A stretch of DNA of 64,000 nucleotides from Alphaproteobacteria bacterium LSUCC0396 (lineage in GTDB: Bacteria; Pseudomonadota; Alphaproteobacteria; Puniceispirillales; Puniceispirillaceae): the NCBI GenBank assembly GCA_041228345.1, contig CP166131.1, positions 620,001 to 684,000 of the forward strand. The letters run 5' to 3'. Numbering within the stretch: position 1 is the stretch's first letter; each line of letters starts with the position of its first letter. The notes beneath the pieces are model-generated. The model worked only from the letters and a program-made list of their open reading frames with translations, was not told the origin of the DNA and searched no databases. The translations under genes were made by a program, and so were the position numbers. Of the stretch, positions 7,485 through 17,548 are shown one piece after another.

Positions 7485-7964
7485 GTGGATCTATTTCTAT
7501 CCACATTTGAGCATCGCATAGATAAGAAGGGGCGCCTGTCCGTGCCGGCTCCTTTCAGATCTGTGCTTGAGCGCCGCCGCGACCCTCTTTATCTTTTCAA
7601 ATCATTGACCGAGCCATGCCTTGAGGGCTGTGGGCCTGAACGGATCGGCCAGATTGTAGATGCGATCGATTCAATGGACAGCCTGTCAGCCGAGGTCGCC
7701 ACCTTGCAGACCATGTTGTCGAGCGCGCAGGAAATGAAGCTTGATGCCGAAGGCAGGATCATGCTGAACGCCGATTTCATCGCCTTTGCCGAGCTGGAAG
7801 ACGCCGCCCTTTATGCCGGCATCGGACGCTCGTTCCAGATCTGGCTACCTGACCGCTATCGCAACCGTGAGGCCGAGGCACGCGCCCGCGCCAAAACCAC
7901 CGGATTGCCCAGCCTTCACCTAGGCCGTGCACATCAGCCCCCCGCTGAAAACGGAGGCAGCTGA
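7485..7964 (+). CDS. mraZ: Transcriptional regulator MraZ
   Basis: This DNA-binding protein of the AbrB/SpoVT fold is the first gene of the division and cell-wall operon and normally represses it. The start LFLSTFEHRIDKKGRLSVPA is the family hallmark, and a second copy of the fold follows with LDAEGRIMLNADF. I chose the GTG at 7485, giving 159 residues, because AGGAG at 7469-7473 is 11 bases upstream. An in-frame TTG at 7476 is only two bases from that site. The C-terminal tail is longer than the E. coli protein. Its stop overlaps the rsmH start as TGATG. The five boxes about 150 bases upstream are its likely target. Confidence 0.92.
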   Translation: MDLFLSTFEHRIDKKGRLSVPAPFRSVLERRRDPLYLFKSLTEPCLEGCGPERIGQIVDAIDSMDSLSAEVATLQTMLSSAQEMKLDAEGRIMLNADFIAFAELEDAALYAGIGRSFQIWLPDRYRNREAEARARAKTTGLPSLHLGRAHQPPAENGGS

Positions 7965-8992
7965 TGTCTGGACAAACGCTTCACCAATCTGTCCTATTAA
8001 ACGAGGTGGTGGAGGCGCTTGGCCCACAAGACCGAGGCTGCTACCTTGATGCAACCTATGGTAATGGCGGCTATAGCCGTGCCATTCTTGACGCTGCTGA
8101 TTGCCGGCTGCTGGCGATCGACCGCGACCCTGATGCGATTGCGCGCGGCGGCGAAATGCTGGCTGAATATAACGGCCGGTTTCACCTTGCCGAGGGCTGT
8201 TTTTCAGATATGACCGCGCTAGCGCAGGCGCATATCAATGATTTTGACGGGCTGGATGGCGCGGCATTTGACCTTGGGGTTTGTTCAACCCAGCTGGATC
8301 AGCCCGAGCGCGGTTTTTCGTTTCGGGCAGACGGCCCGCTAGATATGCGTATGTCAAAATCAGGACAAAGCGCCGCCGATATTGTCATGCAAATGGACGA
8401 GGCCGACCTTGCCCGTATTTTCTGGGAATATGGTGAAGAAAAAGCATCACGCCGTATCGCCAAGGCGATTTGCCGGGTGCGCGCCGAAACCGAAATTGCC
8501 AGCACTGGACAGCTTGCCGCCATCATCCATGATGTCATGCCAGCAAAACGCCCCGGCCAAATTGATCCGGCCACACGCAGCTTTCAGGCATTGCGTATTT
8601 TCGTGAATCGCGAGCTTGACGAATTGAGTGCCGGCCTTGAAGCGGTTGAACGGCTGTTGCGTCCGGGCGGAATCTTGGCGGTGGTATCATTCCACTCGTT
8701 AGAAGACCGAATCGTCAAACGCTTTTTGGCAACGCGCAGCCAGCACGCCGCACGGCCGTCGCGACACCGCCCCGAAGTTGATGGCCCCGCCCCCAGCTTT
8801 GAGCTGCTTAGCCGCAAAGCCATTTTGCCAATCGAGGAAGAACGCTTGCAGAACAGCCGCGCCCGTTCGGCCAAATTGCGGATTGCGCGACGAACCGATG
8901 CACCGCTTGGCAATCGGGCAGGCATTGATGGAACTGATCTGGGGTCGTCCAGCCACCCCAATGTGATGAAGGAGCAAAACCGATGCGGCTGA
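7964..8992 (+). CDS. rsmH: 16S rRNA (cytosine-1402-N4)-methyltransferase RsmH
   Basis: The 342-residue protein methylates the N4 position of C1402 in the decoding centre of 16S rRNA, using S-adenosylmethionine. The family blocks are clear: HQSVLLNEVVEAL at the N-terminus, the SAM loop LDATYGNGGYSRAIL, FDLGVCSTQLDQPERGFSF, and the late block LAVVSFHSLEDRIVKRF. It is translationally coupled to mraZ by a one-base overlap, and its 3' end overlaps ftsL by ten bases. Confidence 0.97.
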   Translation: MSGQTLHQSVLLNEVVEALGPQDRGCYLDATYGNGGYSRAILDAADCRLLAIDRDPDAIARGGEMLAEYNGRFHLAEGCFSDMTALAQAHINDFDGLDGAAFDLGVCSTQLDQPERGFSFRADGPLDMRMSKSGQSAADIVMQMDEADLARIFWEYGEEKASRRIAKAICRVRAETEIASTGQLAAIIHDVMPAKRPGQIDPATRSFQALRIFVNRELDELSAGLEAVERLLRPGGILAVVSFHSLEDRIVKRFLATRSQHAARPSRHRPEVDGPAPSFELLSRKAILPIEEERLQNSRARSAKLRIARRTDAPLGNRAGIDGTDLGSSSHPNVMKEQNRCG

Positions 8993-9381
8993 TTCTGCTT
9001 TGCGCTCTTATATTGGTCGGACTTGGAACGACATTATATCAGGTCAAAACGGGCATCGACGAGCGCCAAGACCGGCTGCATAGCCTTGAGCTGCGCATCG
9101 CTGATACCAAACGCGATATCGCCATCCTAGAGGCAGAATGGGCCTATCTGACGCGCCCCGAGCGTATCATGACCTTGTCGGGCGATTTGTTGAAGATGAC
9201 GCCAATTGGACAGGATCGGATTTTGCCGCTTGATGCCATTCCAATGCGCATTGAACTGGGCCCGACCAGCATCAAGAAAATCGCCTTTACCGCAAAACAG
9301 TCAGCAAACAAAGAGCGGTCAGATCTTAACAACCTGTCTGCTAGCAACGCTCACTCTATCCGAAATGGTATCGCCGAATGA
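8983..9381 (+). CDS. ftsL: Cell division protein FtsL
   Basis: This is a 132-residue bitopic inner-membrane protein. It has a single membrane segment at about residues 2-19 (RLILLCALILVGLGTTLY), then a periplasmic coiled coil (DRLHSLELRIADTKRDIAIL) with the family-typical EWAYLTRPERI. FtsL bridges FtsQ/FtsB and FtsW/FtsI in the divisome. AAGGAG precedes the start at 8983, and the stop overlaps the ftsI ATG as ATGA. FtsL sequences are poorly conserved, so the call rests on topology plus position between rsmH and ftsI. Confidence 0.88.
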   Translation: MRLILLCALILVGLGTTLYQVKTGIDERQDRLHSLELRIADTKRDIAILEAEWAYLTRPERIMTLSGDLLKMTPIGQDRILPLDAIPMRIELGPTSIKKIAFTAKQSANKERSDLNNLSASNAHSIRNGIAE

Positions 9382-11087
9382 ATGCACCGCTTGGTAAATT
9401 GCGGCACTTGATTTTGCCACCCCGCCCCGATCCGACACGCTCACGGCGTATTGCCGAGGGGCGTCTGATGATTTGCTGCCTGCTTGCGCTTGGCATCTTC
9501 ATCAGCATTGGAGTGCGCGTCGTTGGGCTTGCCGATGCGAATGCCAGCACCCACCTTGCCAATAGCGGTGCTGCTGTCACTGCCGAGCGTGGCCGTATTC
9601 TTGACCGCAAAGGCCGTTTGCTTGCCGGTAATTTGCCGATCACAATATTGCACGCCGATCCAAGCGAGATTATGGATATAAGCGATGCGGCGGCGAAATT
9701 AGCACCGTTATTACGGGATCATGATCAGGCAAGCCTGACCACGCTATTGAGTAAAAAAACCCGCTATGTTGAGCTTGACCGGCAATTGCCGCCAAAGCGC
9801 CATGCAGAGATATTAAAGCTTGGTATTCCTGGTGTTTATTTTGCCAAGGGCGCAACCCGTATTTATCCGCGCGATCATGCGGCGGCGCATATTCTGGGTT
9901 ACGTTGACACAGATGATAATGGCATTGCCGGTATCGAAAAATCGATGAATACACAGCTGGTAGCGGGCCAAGATGTCACCTTGTCGGTTGATCTTGGGCT
10001 ACAGGCGGTGATGCGGCGTGAAATTCAGCGGCAGATCGACAGCTTTGAGGCCATTGGCGGTGCTGGTATCCTGCTCGATATTCAAACCGGCGAAATGCTG
10101 GCAGTAACCTCGCTGCCCGATTTCAACCCCAACAAATTCTCCCTCGCCAGCGACGATGCGCGCTTTAACCGCGCCACCAAAGGCCTGTATGAAATGGGGT
10201 CTACCTTTAAGGTGCTGAATACCGCAATCGCACTGGAATCCGGCGCGGCGACAACCAACCAGCGTTTTGAAGTGTCAAAACCGTTGCGGATTTCGCGCTT
10301 TACCATCACCGATTATCATCCGCATAATGAGCCGCTGAATGTGCCGGAAATTCTGGTTTATTCGTCCAACATCGGATCGGCCCGCATGGCCGAGGCCATT
10401 GGCGCCCAAACCCAACGCGCCTTTATGGACAAGCTAGGCCTGCTTGACCGGCTAGATCTTGAATTGCCCGAAACATCGCGGCCTTTATCGCCAGCGCGCT
10501 GGCACCGCACCACCACGGTTACGGTTTCATATGGCCATGGCATTTCCATTTCGCCAGCCCATCTTGCCAGCGCTGTTGCCGCCGCATCCGGCAATGGTCA
10601 CTGGATTCAGCCAACCCTGCTAAAGCGTCAGACCGGCGATAGCCCCCTGCGGTTGCGGGTATTTTCCGAACAGACGGCGCGCGCTGTCCGCTCGATGATG
10701 CGGCTGGTCGTCTCGCATGATGACGGCACCGGTAATTACGCCGAGGCGCGCGGCTATATGGTTGGCGGCAAAACTGGTACTGCCGAAAAAATCAAAATTG
10801 GCGGCTATAATAAGAAAGCAAACCTTGCCACCTTTGTTGCAACCTTTCCGGTTCATGATCCGCGTTATGTCATCGTCATTCTGGTTGACGAGCCAAAAGG
10901 CCAGAAACATTCGCACGGCTATGCGACTGCTGGCTGGGTCGTCGCACCAGCAATACGCCGTATTGTTGAACAGATTGCGCCGATGTTAGGGGTTCTTCCT
11001 GTTAACGAAAAATCGCCGTTAATTCGCCAAAAACTGCTGCTTGATTTCACGATTGGTAACAAGGAGGCAACGCTTGCATCTTACTGA
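9378..11087 (+). CDS. ftsI: Peptidoglycan D,D-transpeptidase FtsI (PBP3)
   Basis: The 569-residue class B penicillin-binding protein crosslinks septal peptidoglycan in the periplasm. It has a cytoplasmic N-terminus and a membrane segment at about 33-50 (MICCLLALGIFISIGVRVV). The pedestal domain opens with AERGRILDRKGRLLAGNLP. The transpeptidase motifs are present in order: S-x-x-K in GSTFKVLN, S-x-N in YSSNIGSA, and K-T-G-T in GGKTGTAEKI. It works with FtsW, encoded further down the operon. The 3' end overlaps the start of murE by 14 bases. Confidence 0.97.
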   Translation: MNAPLGKLRHLILPPRPDPTRSRRIAEGRLMICCLLALGIFISIGVRVVGLADANASTHLANSGAAVTAERGRILDRKGRLLAGNLPITILHADPSEIMDISDAAAKLAPLLRDHDQASLTTLLSKKTRYVELDRQLPPKRHAEILKLGIPGVYFAKGATRIYPRDHAAAHILGYVDTDDNGIAGIEKSMNTQLVAGQDVTLSVDLGLQAVMRREIQRQIDSFEAIGGAGILLDIQTGEMLAVTSLPDFNPNKFSLASDDARFNRATKGLYEMGSTFKVLNTAIALESGAATTNQRFEVSKPLRISRFTITDYHPHNEPLNVPEILVYSSNIGSARMAEAIGAQTQRAFMDKLGLLDRLDLELPETSRPLSPARWHRTTTVTVSYGHGISISPAHLASAVAAASGNGHWIQPTLLKRQTGDSPLRLRVFSEQTARAVRSMMRLVVSHDDGTGNYAEARGYMVGGKTGTAEKIKIGGYNKKANLATFVATFPVHDPRYVIVILVDEPKGQKHSHGYATAGWVVAPAIRRIVEQIAPMLGVLPVNEKSPLIRQKLLLDFTIGNKEATLASY

Positions 11088-12582
11088 TCTTTGTCATCAG
11101 CTGATCACCATTCCAGACGGGGCTGGCACGATTAACGTGACCGGCCTTTCGGTCGATTCAACGCGGGTTGCCGCCGGCCATGTGTTTTTTGCCCTTGCCG
11201 GGACCCAGCGCAATGGCCGCGAATTTATCAGTGATGCAATTGACGCCGGGGCTGTTGCAGTTGTGACCGGTGCTGAGCCGATGGCCGCTGAGACAAGCAA
11301 GCTGGCACAAGATGCCGGCGTCCCGATTTTGCAATGCGAGAACCCGCGCCGGATCATGGCCCTGATGGCAGCACGATGCTGGACGCCGCAACCGGGCATG
11401 GTCGGTGCCGTTACCGGCACGAATGGCAAAACATCAACGACCGAATTCCTGCGCCAGCTATGGCAACGCGCAACCTGGTCAGCGGTCGCGGTTGGCACGC
11501 TTGGCATCACCGGCACCGAACTGCTGAAATCCGGCGGCGCCTTATTCAGCCTGCCGCCACTTACCACCCCTGACAGCATCAGCCTGCACGCCACCATCGC
11601 GCCATTGAGCAAAGCCGGTGTCACGCATCTTGCACTCGAAGCCAGCAGTCACGGCCTTGAGCAATACCGGCTTGATGGCCTCAATATTCACCTTGCCGCC
11701 TTTACCAATCTTAGCCGTGACCATCTAGACCATCATCAGGATATGGAAAGCTATTTTGCGGCGAAAAAGCGTCTGTTCACCGACCTGTTGAGCGACGGCG
11801 GCAGCGCTGTGGTCAATCTTGACGACGCCTATAGCCACCAGATCCTTGATAGTCTTAAAGATCGGGCGATTGTGGTGAAAACATTTGGCTATGATGAAAA
11901 TGCCGATTTCCGGATCCTGTCAATCACCCCATCGGGCGACGGGCTTGATATGCAGGTGGCCTATCGAGGCGAGACTTGGCATATTCCGCTGGCGCTTTCT
12001 GGTACCTTTCAGGCACTTAATGCGCTGACTGCCGCAATCATGGCGCATCTTGGCGGCTTGCCGCTGCATGACTCGCTTGGTGCCCTGCCCTATTTAAAGG
12101 CCGCACCCGGACGGATGCAAACCGTTCACGGCCATCCATGTGGCGCACGGGTGATTGTCGATTACGCACATACACCTGATGCCTTGGCCGCCGCGTTGGG
12201 CGCGCTTCGTCCCGAGGCCACCGGCAAGCTTGCGGTGCTGTTTGGCTGCGGCGGCGACCGTGATCCGGGAAAACGCGGATTAATGGGGAAAACCGCCTGC
12301 GAAATCGCCGATGAGGTGATCGTTACCGATGATAATCCGCGCAGTGAAGACCCTGCCAGCATCCGTAAAGCCATTCTGGCTTGCTGTGCCAAGGCCAGTG
12401 AAATCGTGCCGCGTGACAAGGCCATCACCCAAGCCCTAGCAGGGTTAAAGGCAGGCGACGTTCTATTGATTGCCGGCAAGGGTCATGAAACTGGCCAGCT
12501 AATCGGCAATGAAACCTTGCCGTTTGATGATACCGCGGTTGCCAGCAACAAAATCCGTGCAATGCAGGAGGCGCTGCAATGA
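11074..12582 (+). CDS. murE: UDP-MurNAc-tripeptide synthetase MurE
   Basis: This ATP-dependent ligase adds the third amino acid to UDP-MurNAc-L-Ala-D-Glu. The ATP loop is VTGTNGKTSTTEFL, and the C-terminal motif TDDNPRSEDP contains the D-N-P-R signature typical of enzymes that select meso-diaminopimelate, so the peptidoglycan is of the DAP type. I use the TTG at 11074 (502 residues) because AAGGAGG at 11061-11067 is perfectly placed six bases upstream. An earlier in-frame TTG at 11041 would place that site inside the gene. It overlaps ftsI by 14 bases and murF by four. Confidence 0.96.
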   Translation: MHLTDLCHQLITIPDGAGTINVTGLSVDSTRVAAGHVFFALAGTQRNGREFISDAIDAGAVAVVTGAEPMAAETSKLAQDAGVPILQCENPRRIMALMAARCWTPQPGMVGAVTGTNGKTSTTEFLRQLWQRATWSAVAVGTLGITGTELLKSGGALFSLPPLTTPDSISLHATIAPLSKAGVTHLALEASSHGLEQYRLDGLNIHLAAFTNLSRDHLDHHQDMESYFAAKKRLFTDLLSDGGSAVVNLDDAYSHQILDSLKDRAIVVKTFGYDENADFRILSITPSGDGLDMQVAYRGETWHIPLALSGTFQALNALTAAIMAHLGGLPLHDSLGALPYLKAAPGRMQTVHGHPCGARVIVDYAHTPDALAAALGALRPEATGKLAVLFGCGGDRDPGKRGLMGKTACEIADEVIVTDDNPRSEDPASIRKAILACCAKASEIVPRDKAITQALAGLKAGDVLLIAGKGHETGQLIGNETLPFDDTAVASNKIRAMQEALQ

Positions 12583-14021
12583 CCGCGCCGCTATGGACAG
12601 CCGATAATCTGATTGCCGGTACTGGCGGAACATTAGGTGATCCGGCAGTCGCTTGCCCGCCAATTCTGGGCATCGAGATTGACAGCCGCAATTGTCAATC
12701 GGGAGACCTGTTTGTGGCGCTTGATGGAACGCAAAATGACGGGCATGAATTTATTGGCGATGCTGCAAAAGCCGGTGCGGCCGCCTGTCTTGTCAGCCGT
12801 CCAAACAAGGACGTTCCGATTGCCCAGATCATTGTTGAGGACCCCCTTGCCGGCCTGGCGCGCCTTGGCGATGCCGGACGCGCCCGCTTTACCGGCCAGA
12901 TGATCGGCATCACCGGATCAGTTGGTAAAACCGGCAGCAAGGATATGCTGGCGCACGCGGTGGCCGCCTTTGGTAAAACCCACGCAAGCCAGCGCAGTTT
13001 TAACAATCATATTGGTGTGCCCCTGACGCTTGCCAGCCTGCCGGTCGATGCTGATTTTGCCGTTCAGGAAATGGGTATGAATGCCCCTGGCGAAATTGCC
13101 AGCCTAACCAAACTTGCACGCCCCGACATTGCGCTGATCACCCGCATCGCCAGCACCCATGGGGGCTTTTTTGAAAGTCTTGACGATATCGCCAAGGCAA
13201 AAGCTGAGATTTTTCAGGGCCTTGCCGTTAGCGGAACAGCAATTCTTAATCTTGACGATCCGTTCTATCCAGTGCTTGGCGATGCTGCACGCACGGCAGG
13301 CGCGGCGCGCATTATCACATTTGGCCGCAATGATGACGCCGAATTTTGCCTGCTTGAGGCCCGCCAGCATGATTGGGGCATGTCTGTTCACGCTGAAATC
13401 GCCGGACATGAATTGCGCTTTGAAATGGCGATGCATGGCATTCATTGGGCACAGAATGCGCTTGGGGTTCTGGCGTCGGTTGATGCGCTTGGGCTTTGCG
13501 TTGAGACGGCGGCGGCGCGCCTTGCTAGCTGTCCAACGCCAAAAGGCCGGGGCGGCCGGCAGTCAGGGCTTTATCACGGGTGCAGCATCACCTTAATTGA
13601 TGACAGCTATAACGCCAGTCCAGCCTCAATGATGGCGGCCTTTGCCAGCATGAGCACGACCCCGCCAACGATCATGATCCTCAGCGAAATGCGCGAGCTT
13701 GGCGGTGCTACCGCTGCCGAACACGCCGCCTTAATGCCGCAGATTAATGCCCTTGCGCCGCGATTGGTCATTGCACTTGGCAGCGCCATGCATGGTGCGC
13801 TTGACCTTTTGGAAGACAGTATTGCGGCCATCGCCGCCGCCGACATCGCCGACGCTGTTAAGAGCCTCGATGATGCCGTTGAAGATGGCGATATTATTTT
13901 TATCAAAGGCTCGCTTGGGTCGGGATCATGGCGGGTGCGTGATGCCATATCCGCCAGCCTTGATCCTGCGACATCATCCGGCACACCAACGAAAAACGGA
14001 GGGAACAGCCATGCTGCCTGA
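12579..14021 (+). CDS. murF: UDP-MurNAc-tripeptide:D-Ala-D-Ala ligase MurF
   Basis: The 480-residue cytoplasmic ligase attaches D-Ala-D-Ala to the tripeptide precursor, completing the stem. The ATP loop reads [15 protein letters not shown], followed by the family blocks [16 protein letters not shown] and [12 protein letters not shown], and later [11 protein letters not shown] in the C-terminal domain. It starts with an ATGA overlap with murE, and its last 11 bases overlap mraY. It depends on Ddl, encoded six genes later, for its second substrate. Confidence 0.97.
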   Translation: MTAPLWTADNLIAGTGGTLGDPAVACPPILGIEIDSRNCQSGDLFVALDGTQNDGHEFIGDAAKAGAAACLVSRPNKDVPIAQIIVEDPLAGLARLGDAGRARFTGQMIGITGSVGKTGSKDMLAHAVAAFGKTHASQRSFNNHIGVPLTLASLPVDADFAVQEMGMNAPGEIASLTKLARPDIALITRIASTHGGFFESLDDIAKAKAEIFQGLAVSGTAILNLDDPFYPVLGDAARTAGAARIITFGRNDDAEFCLLEARQHDWGMSVHAEIAGHELRFEMAMHGIHWAQNALGVLASVDALGLCVETAAARLASCPTPKGRGGRQSGLYHGCSITLIDDSYNASPASMMAAFASMSTTPPTIMILSEMRELGGATAAEHAALMPQINALAPRLVIALGSAMHGALDLLEDSIAAIAAADIADAVKSLDDAVEDGDIIFIKGSLGSGSWRVRDAISASLDPATSSGTPTKNGGNSHAA

Positions 14022-15099
14022 CCTGCTTGTTCCCCTGGCTGACCAGTTTCAGCCGTTTAACCTGTTCCGCTATATCACCTTTAGAACCGGCGGTGCGACA
14101 ATCACTGCGCTGCTGATTGCCCTGATTTTTGGGCCGGACTTCATTCGCTGGCTGAAAACGCATCAGGCCGAGGGTCAGCCAATTCGTGATGACGGGCCGC
14201 AATCGCATCTGATCACCAAAATTGGCACGCCAACCATGGGCGGACTGTTGATCCTGATCGCCTTTGCGGTGTCAACTTTATTATGGATGCCGCTGTCCAA
14301 CCCTTACCTGTGGCCGGTGCTAATGATCTCGCTTAGCTTTGGCGCCATTGGCAGTATTGATGATTGGATGAAATTGCGCAAACGCTCGCATAACGGCATG
14401 TCGGCGCGGATGAAGATGCTGCTGCAGCTGGTGATCGCGTTTTTTGCCACCTTGATTTTCATCGAATTATCGCCCGAACAGCTTCGCTATGGCGTTGCGG
14501 TTCCATTTTTAAAGGAAACGCTCATCACCATGGGGATGTTTTATGTTCCCTTTGCGATGGTGGTGATGGTTGGCGCATCAAACGCGGTTAATCTAACCGA
14601 TGGTCTGGACGGGCTGGCAATTGTTCCGGTGATGATTGTCGCCGCGTGTTTTGCGCTGATTGCCTATCTTGCCGGCAACTACAATTTTGCCACTTATTTG
14701 CAGATCAACTATGTGCCGGGAACCGGCGATCTGGCGGTTATGTGCGGTGCCTTGATTGGTGCCGGATTAGGGTTTTTATGGTTTAACGCGCCGCCTGCCC
14801 GCGTGTTTATGGGTGACACTGGGTCATTGGCGCTGGGCGGTACGTTGGGCGCAATTTCAGTAGCGACCCGCCATGAGTTGGTATTGGCCATTACCGGCGG
14901 CTTGTTTGTTGTCGAAACCCTGTCAGTAATCTTGCAGGTGGCGTCGTTCAAATTAACCGGCAAGCGCATTTTCTTGATGGCACCCTTGCATCATCATTTT
15001 GAAAAAAAGGGGTGGGCCGAACCCACAATCGTTATTCGTTTCTGGATCATTGCGGTGGTGCTGGCTGTGGCTGGCCTATCGTCGCTAAAGCTGCGCTAA
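14011..15099 (+). CDS. mraY: Phospho-MurNAc-pentapeptide transferase MraY
   Basis: This 362-residue integral membrane enzyme moves phospho-MurNAc-pentapeptide to undecaprenyl phosphate, making lipid I. It has about ten membrane segments. Diagnostic cytoplasmic loops are present: [30 protein letters not shown] with the aspartate pair, [29 protein letters not shown] and the late [12 protein letters not shown]. The ATG at 14011 gives the normal length, follows a GGAGGG-type site, and overlaps the end of murF. MurG acts next in the pathway. Confidence 0.98.
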   Translation: MLPDLLVPLADQFQPFNLFRYITFRTGGATITALLIALIFGPDFIRWLKTHQAEGQPIRDDGPQSHLITKIGTPTMGGLLILIAFAVSTLLWMPLSNPYLWPVLMISLSFGAIGSIDDWMKLRKRSHNGMSARMKMLLQLVIAFFATLIFIELSPEQLRYGVAVPFLKETLITMGMFYVPFAMVVMVGASNAVNLTDGLDGLAIVPVMIVAACFALIAYLAGNYNFATYLQINYVPGTGDLAVMCGALIGAGLGFLWFNAPPARVFMGDTGSLALGGTLGAISVATRHELVLAITGGLFVVETLSVILQVASFKLTGKRIFLMAPLHHHFEKKGWAEPTIVIRFWIIAVVLAVAGLSSLKLR

Positions 15100-15111
15100 G
15101 GAAGGATTTGA

Positions 15112-16431
15112 ATGCTGGTTCCGCATGACATGAATGGACAGGCGATCGGGGTCTTGGGCCTTGGTGGATCTGGCATTGCCGCTGTTGCCGCGTTACGTGC
15201 AGCTGGGGCGCATGTCTTTGCGTTTGATGATGTGAAAAGTCAGCATGACATCCCCGAAATTCTGATGACCAGCTGGCAGGAATGGCCGTGGCAGAACCTT
15301 GACGCCATGGTGATTAGTCCGGGCATCCCGCACCATCATCCAAAACCGCACCCTGCCGCCGCCTTGGCGACAAGCCTGAACATCGACGTGATCAGCGAGG
15401 TCGAATTGGCATTACGCGCCAAACCAGCGGCGCCACTGTTGGTAATCACTGGCACGAATGGTAAATCCACGACCACCGCATTGATCGGCCATTGTCTTAA
15501 ATTCGCCGGGCGCGCGGTGGCGATTGGCGGCAATCTTGGCGATCCGGCAAGCTCACTTGACGATCCGGGCACAGACGGCGTGCTGGTTCTGGAACTATCG
15601 TCTTATCAATTGGAAACCACCCCGTCACTGGCACCGGCAATCTCGATTTTGCTGAATATCAGCCCCGACCATCTCGACCGACATGGCGGTATGGACGGCT
15701 ATATCGCCGCCAAAGCGATTAGCCTTGACTGCCTTGGCCCCAATAGTCTGGCGATTATTGGCGATGGCGATGATCACGTGCGTGCCTTGGCCGACACCAC
15801 CCGCCAGCGCGGCATCAAAACCTTGATTGCGCGGCCCGATTTGGCACCAGAGGCACAGCGATATTCAGCCTCACTTGCGGGGTTGCATAATGCCGAAAAC
15901 GCGGCGGCGGCGGCGCTAGCGCTTGGCGCGCTTGGGCTTGATACCGACATGATCAATCGCGGGATTGAGGGTTATGTCAGCCTGCCACACCGCCTGCAAC
16001 CCGTGGCGCATTGCGGCAAGATTCAATTCATCAATGATTCCAAAGCCACCAACGGCGTCGCCGCTGCCAAGGCGCTGCTGGCGTTTAACGATATCTATTG
16101 GGTGGCTGGCGGTCTTGCCAAGCAGGACAGTCTGGCCCCTCTAATGGATTGTCTTGGTGCGGTGAAAAAGGCCTATTTGATTGGCACCGCCGCCGCCGAA
16201 TTCGCTGCTAGTCTGACCGGCCATTGCCAAACAGCGATTTGCGGCGATCTGGAAACCGCAACCCGCGCCGCGTTTGATGATGCCAGTGCGGCCGCTGATG
16301 GTGGCACCATTTTGTTGGCGCCCGCCGCCGCCTCATTTGATCAATTCAGCAATTTTGGTGCGCGTGGCACCGCCTTTGCGGCACTTGCCCAAAGCCTTTG
16401 CACCAACCGATCGGGAGGCACGCATGCTTGA
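15112..16431 (+). CDS. murD: UDP-MurNAc-L-alanine:D-glutamate ligase MurD
   Basis: The 439-residue cytoplasmic ligase adds D-glutamate to UDP-MurNAc-L-Ala. The N-terminal Rossmann part is IGVLGLGGSGIAAVAAL; the ATP loop is VITGTNGKSTTTALIG; the central block LNISPDHLDRHGGMDGY and the C-terminal FINDSKATNG are all present. A strong AAGGAAGG site spans 15098-15105, seven bases before the ATG at 15112. A second in-frame ATG seven codons in is a possible alternative. Its end overlaps the start of ftsW by eight bases. Confidence 0.97.
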   Translation: MLVPHDMNGQAIGVLGLGGSGIAAVAALRAAGAHVFAFDDVKSQHDIPEILMTSWQEWPWQNLDAMVISPGIPHHHPKPHPAAALATSLNIDVISEVELALRAKPAAPLLVITGTNGKSTTTALIGHCLKFAGRAVAIGGNLGDPASSLDDPGTDGVLVLELSSYQLETTPSLAPAISILLNISPDHLDRHGGMDGYIAAKAISLDCLGPNSLAIIGDGDDHVRALADTTRQRGIKTLIARPDLAPEAQRYSASLAGLHNAENAAAAALALGALGLDTDMINRGIEGYVSLPHRLQPVAHCGKIQFINDSKATNGVAAAKALLAFNDIYWVAGGLAKQDSLAPLMDCLGAVKKAYLIGTAAAEFAASLTGHCQTAICGDLETATRAAFDDASAAADGGTILLAPAAASFDQFSNFGARGTAFAALAQSLCTNRSGGTHA

Positions 16432-17548
16432 CCGTACCGATCGCTCGCTTGTTGGCATCTGGTGGTGGACTGTTGATAAATGGCTGTTAGCCAGCGCCCT
16501 TTTATTAATGACGCTTGGGATGATCTTGGTGATGGCAGCAAGCCCCGCTGTTGCTAGCCTGATTAACCTGTCATCACAGCATTTCATCCTGCGCCAGATC
16601 ATTTATCTAGCCCCGGCATTGGTGATCATGCTGACCGTCTCCATGCTGGAGCCGCGCCCCATTCGCGCCCTATCACTCATCGGCCTGACAGTCACGATCG
16701 GGCTGATGATCCTTGCGATTGTTACGGGCAGTGAAATCAAGGGGGCAACAAGATGGATTTCGGTCGCCGGTTTCACCTTGCAACCATCCGAGCTGGCAAA
16801 ACCGCTATTCGCGATTGTTTCAGCGTGGTTGCTGACGCTGTGGCGTGAAGGGCAGGATTTTCCCGGCTGGGCCTATGCGTCGGGTTTAGCCGCCATAATT
16901 GTGGCGATACTTGTTGCCCAGCCTGACATTGGCATGACCGCGTTGATCTTGATGACATGGGGCTTTCAGATGTTTCTGGCCGGTATGCCGATGATGTTTG
17001 TCATTGGCGCCGCCGCGCTGGCCCCGATTGGTTTCTATCTTGCCTACCTTAATCTTGACCATGTTCGGCTTCGGGTTGACAAATTCTTTGAAGGCGGTTC
17101 GTGGCAGGTCGAACAGGCGATGCAAAGCTTTGCCAAAGGTGGCTATTTTGGGGTTGGGCCGGGCGATGGTGTGATCAAGCTGCATCTGCCCGACGCGCAT
17201 TCCGATTTCATCTTTGCCGTTGCTGCCGAAGAATATGGTGCGATTGCCTGTCTTGCACTTCTTGGGCTTTACGGTTTTGTGATTATCCGTGGATTTGCCA
17301 GAGCCCTTACCGGTGAAGGGCTGTTTTGCCTGATTGCTGCCTCCAGTCTGGTCATGCAGATCGGCGTTCAGGCCAGCATCCATATGGCCTCGTCGGTTAA
17401 CCTAATTCCAACCAAGGGCATGACCCTGCCATTCATCAGCTATGGCGGCTCGTCATTATTGGCCAGCGCCCTTACCATGGGGCTGATCCTCGCGCTGACC
17501 CGTAAACGCACTACCAGCGATCATTTCGCAGATCGGCGGCAAGCATGA
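16424..17548 (+). CDS. ftsW: Septal peptidoglycan polymerase FtsW (SEDS family)
   Basis: This 374-residue multispanning membrane protein has about ten membrane segments. SEDS proteins polymerise glycan strands from lipid II, with FtsI as the transpeptidase partner. Recognisable blocks are TRWISVAGFTLQPSELAKP, VAQPDIGMTALI, the large periplasmic loop ending HSDFIFAVAAEEYGAIAC, and the final TKGMTLPFISYGGSSLLA. The ATG at 16424 is preceded by GGGAGG at 16413-16418, inside the last codons of murD. Four bases overlap murG. Confidence 0.97.
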   Translation: MLDRTDRSLVGIWWWTVDKWLLASALLLMTLGMILVMAASPAVASLINLSSQHFILRQIIYLAPALVIMLTVSMLEPRPIRALSLIGLTVTIGLMILAIVTGSEIKGATRWISVAGFTLQPSELAKPLFAIVSAWLLTLWREGQDFPGWAYASGLAAIIVAILVAQPDIGMTALILMTWGFQMFLAGMPMMFVIGAAALAPIGFYLAYLNLDHVRLRVDKFFEGGSWQVEQAMQSFAKGGYFGVGPGDGVIKLHLPDAHSDFIFAVAAEEYGAIACLALLGLYGFVIIRGFARALTGEGLFCLIAASSLVMQIGVQASIHMASSVNLIPTKGMTLPFISYGGSSLLASALTMGLILALTRKRTTSDHFADRRQA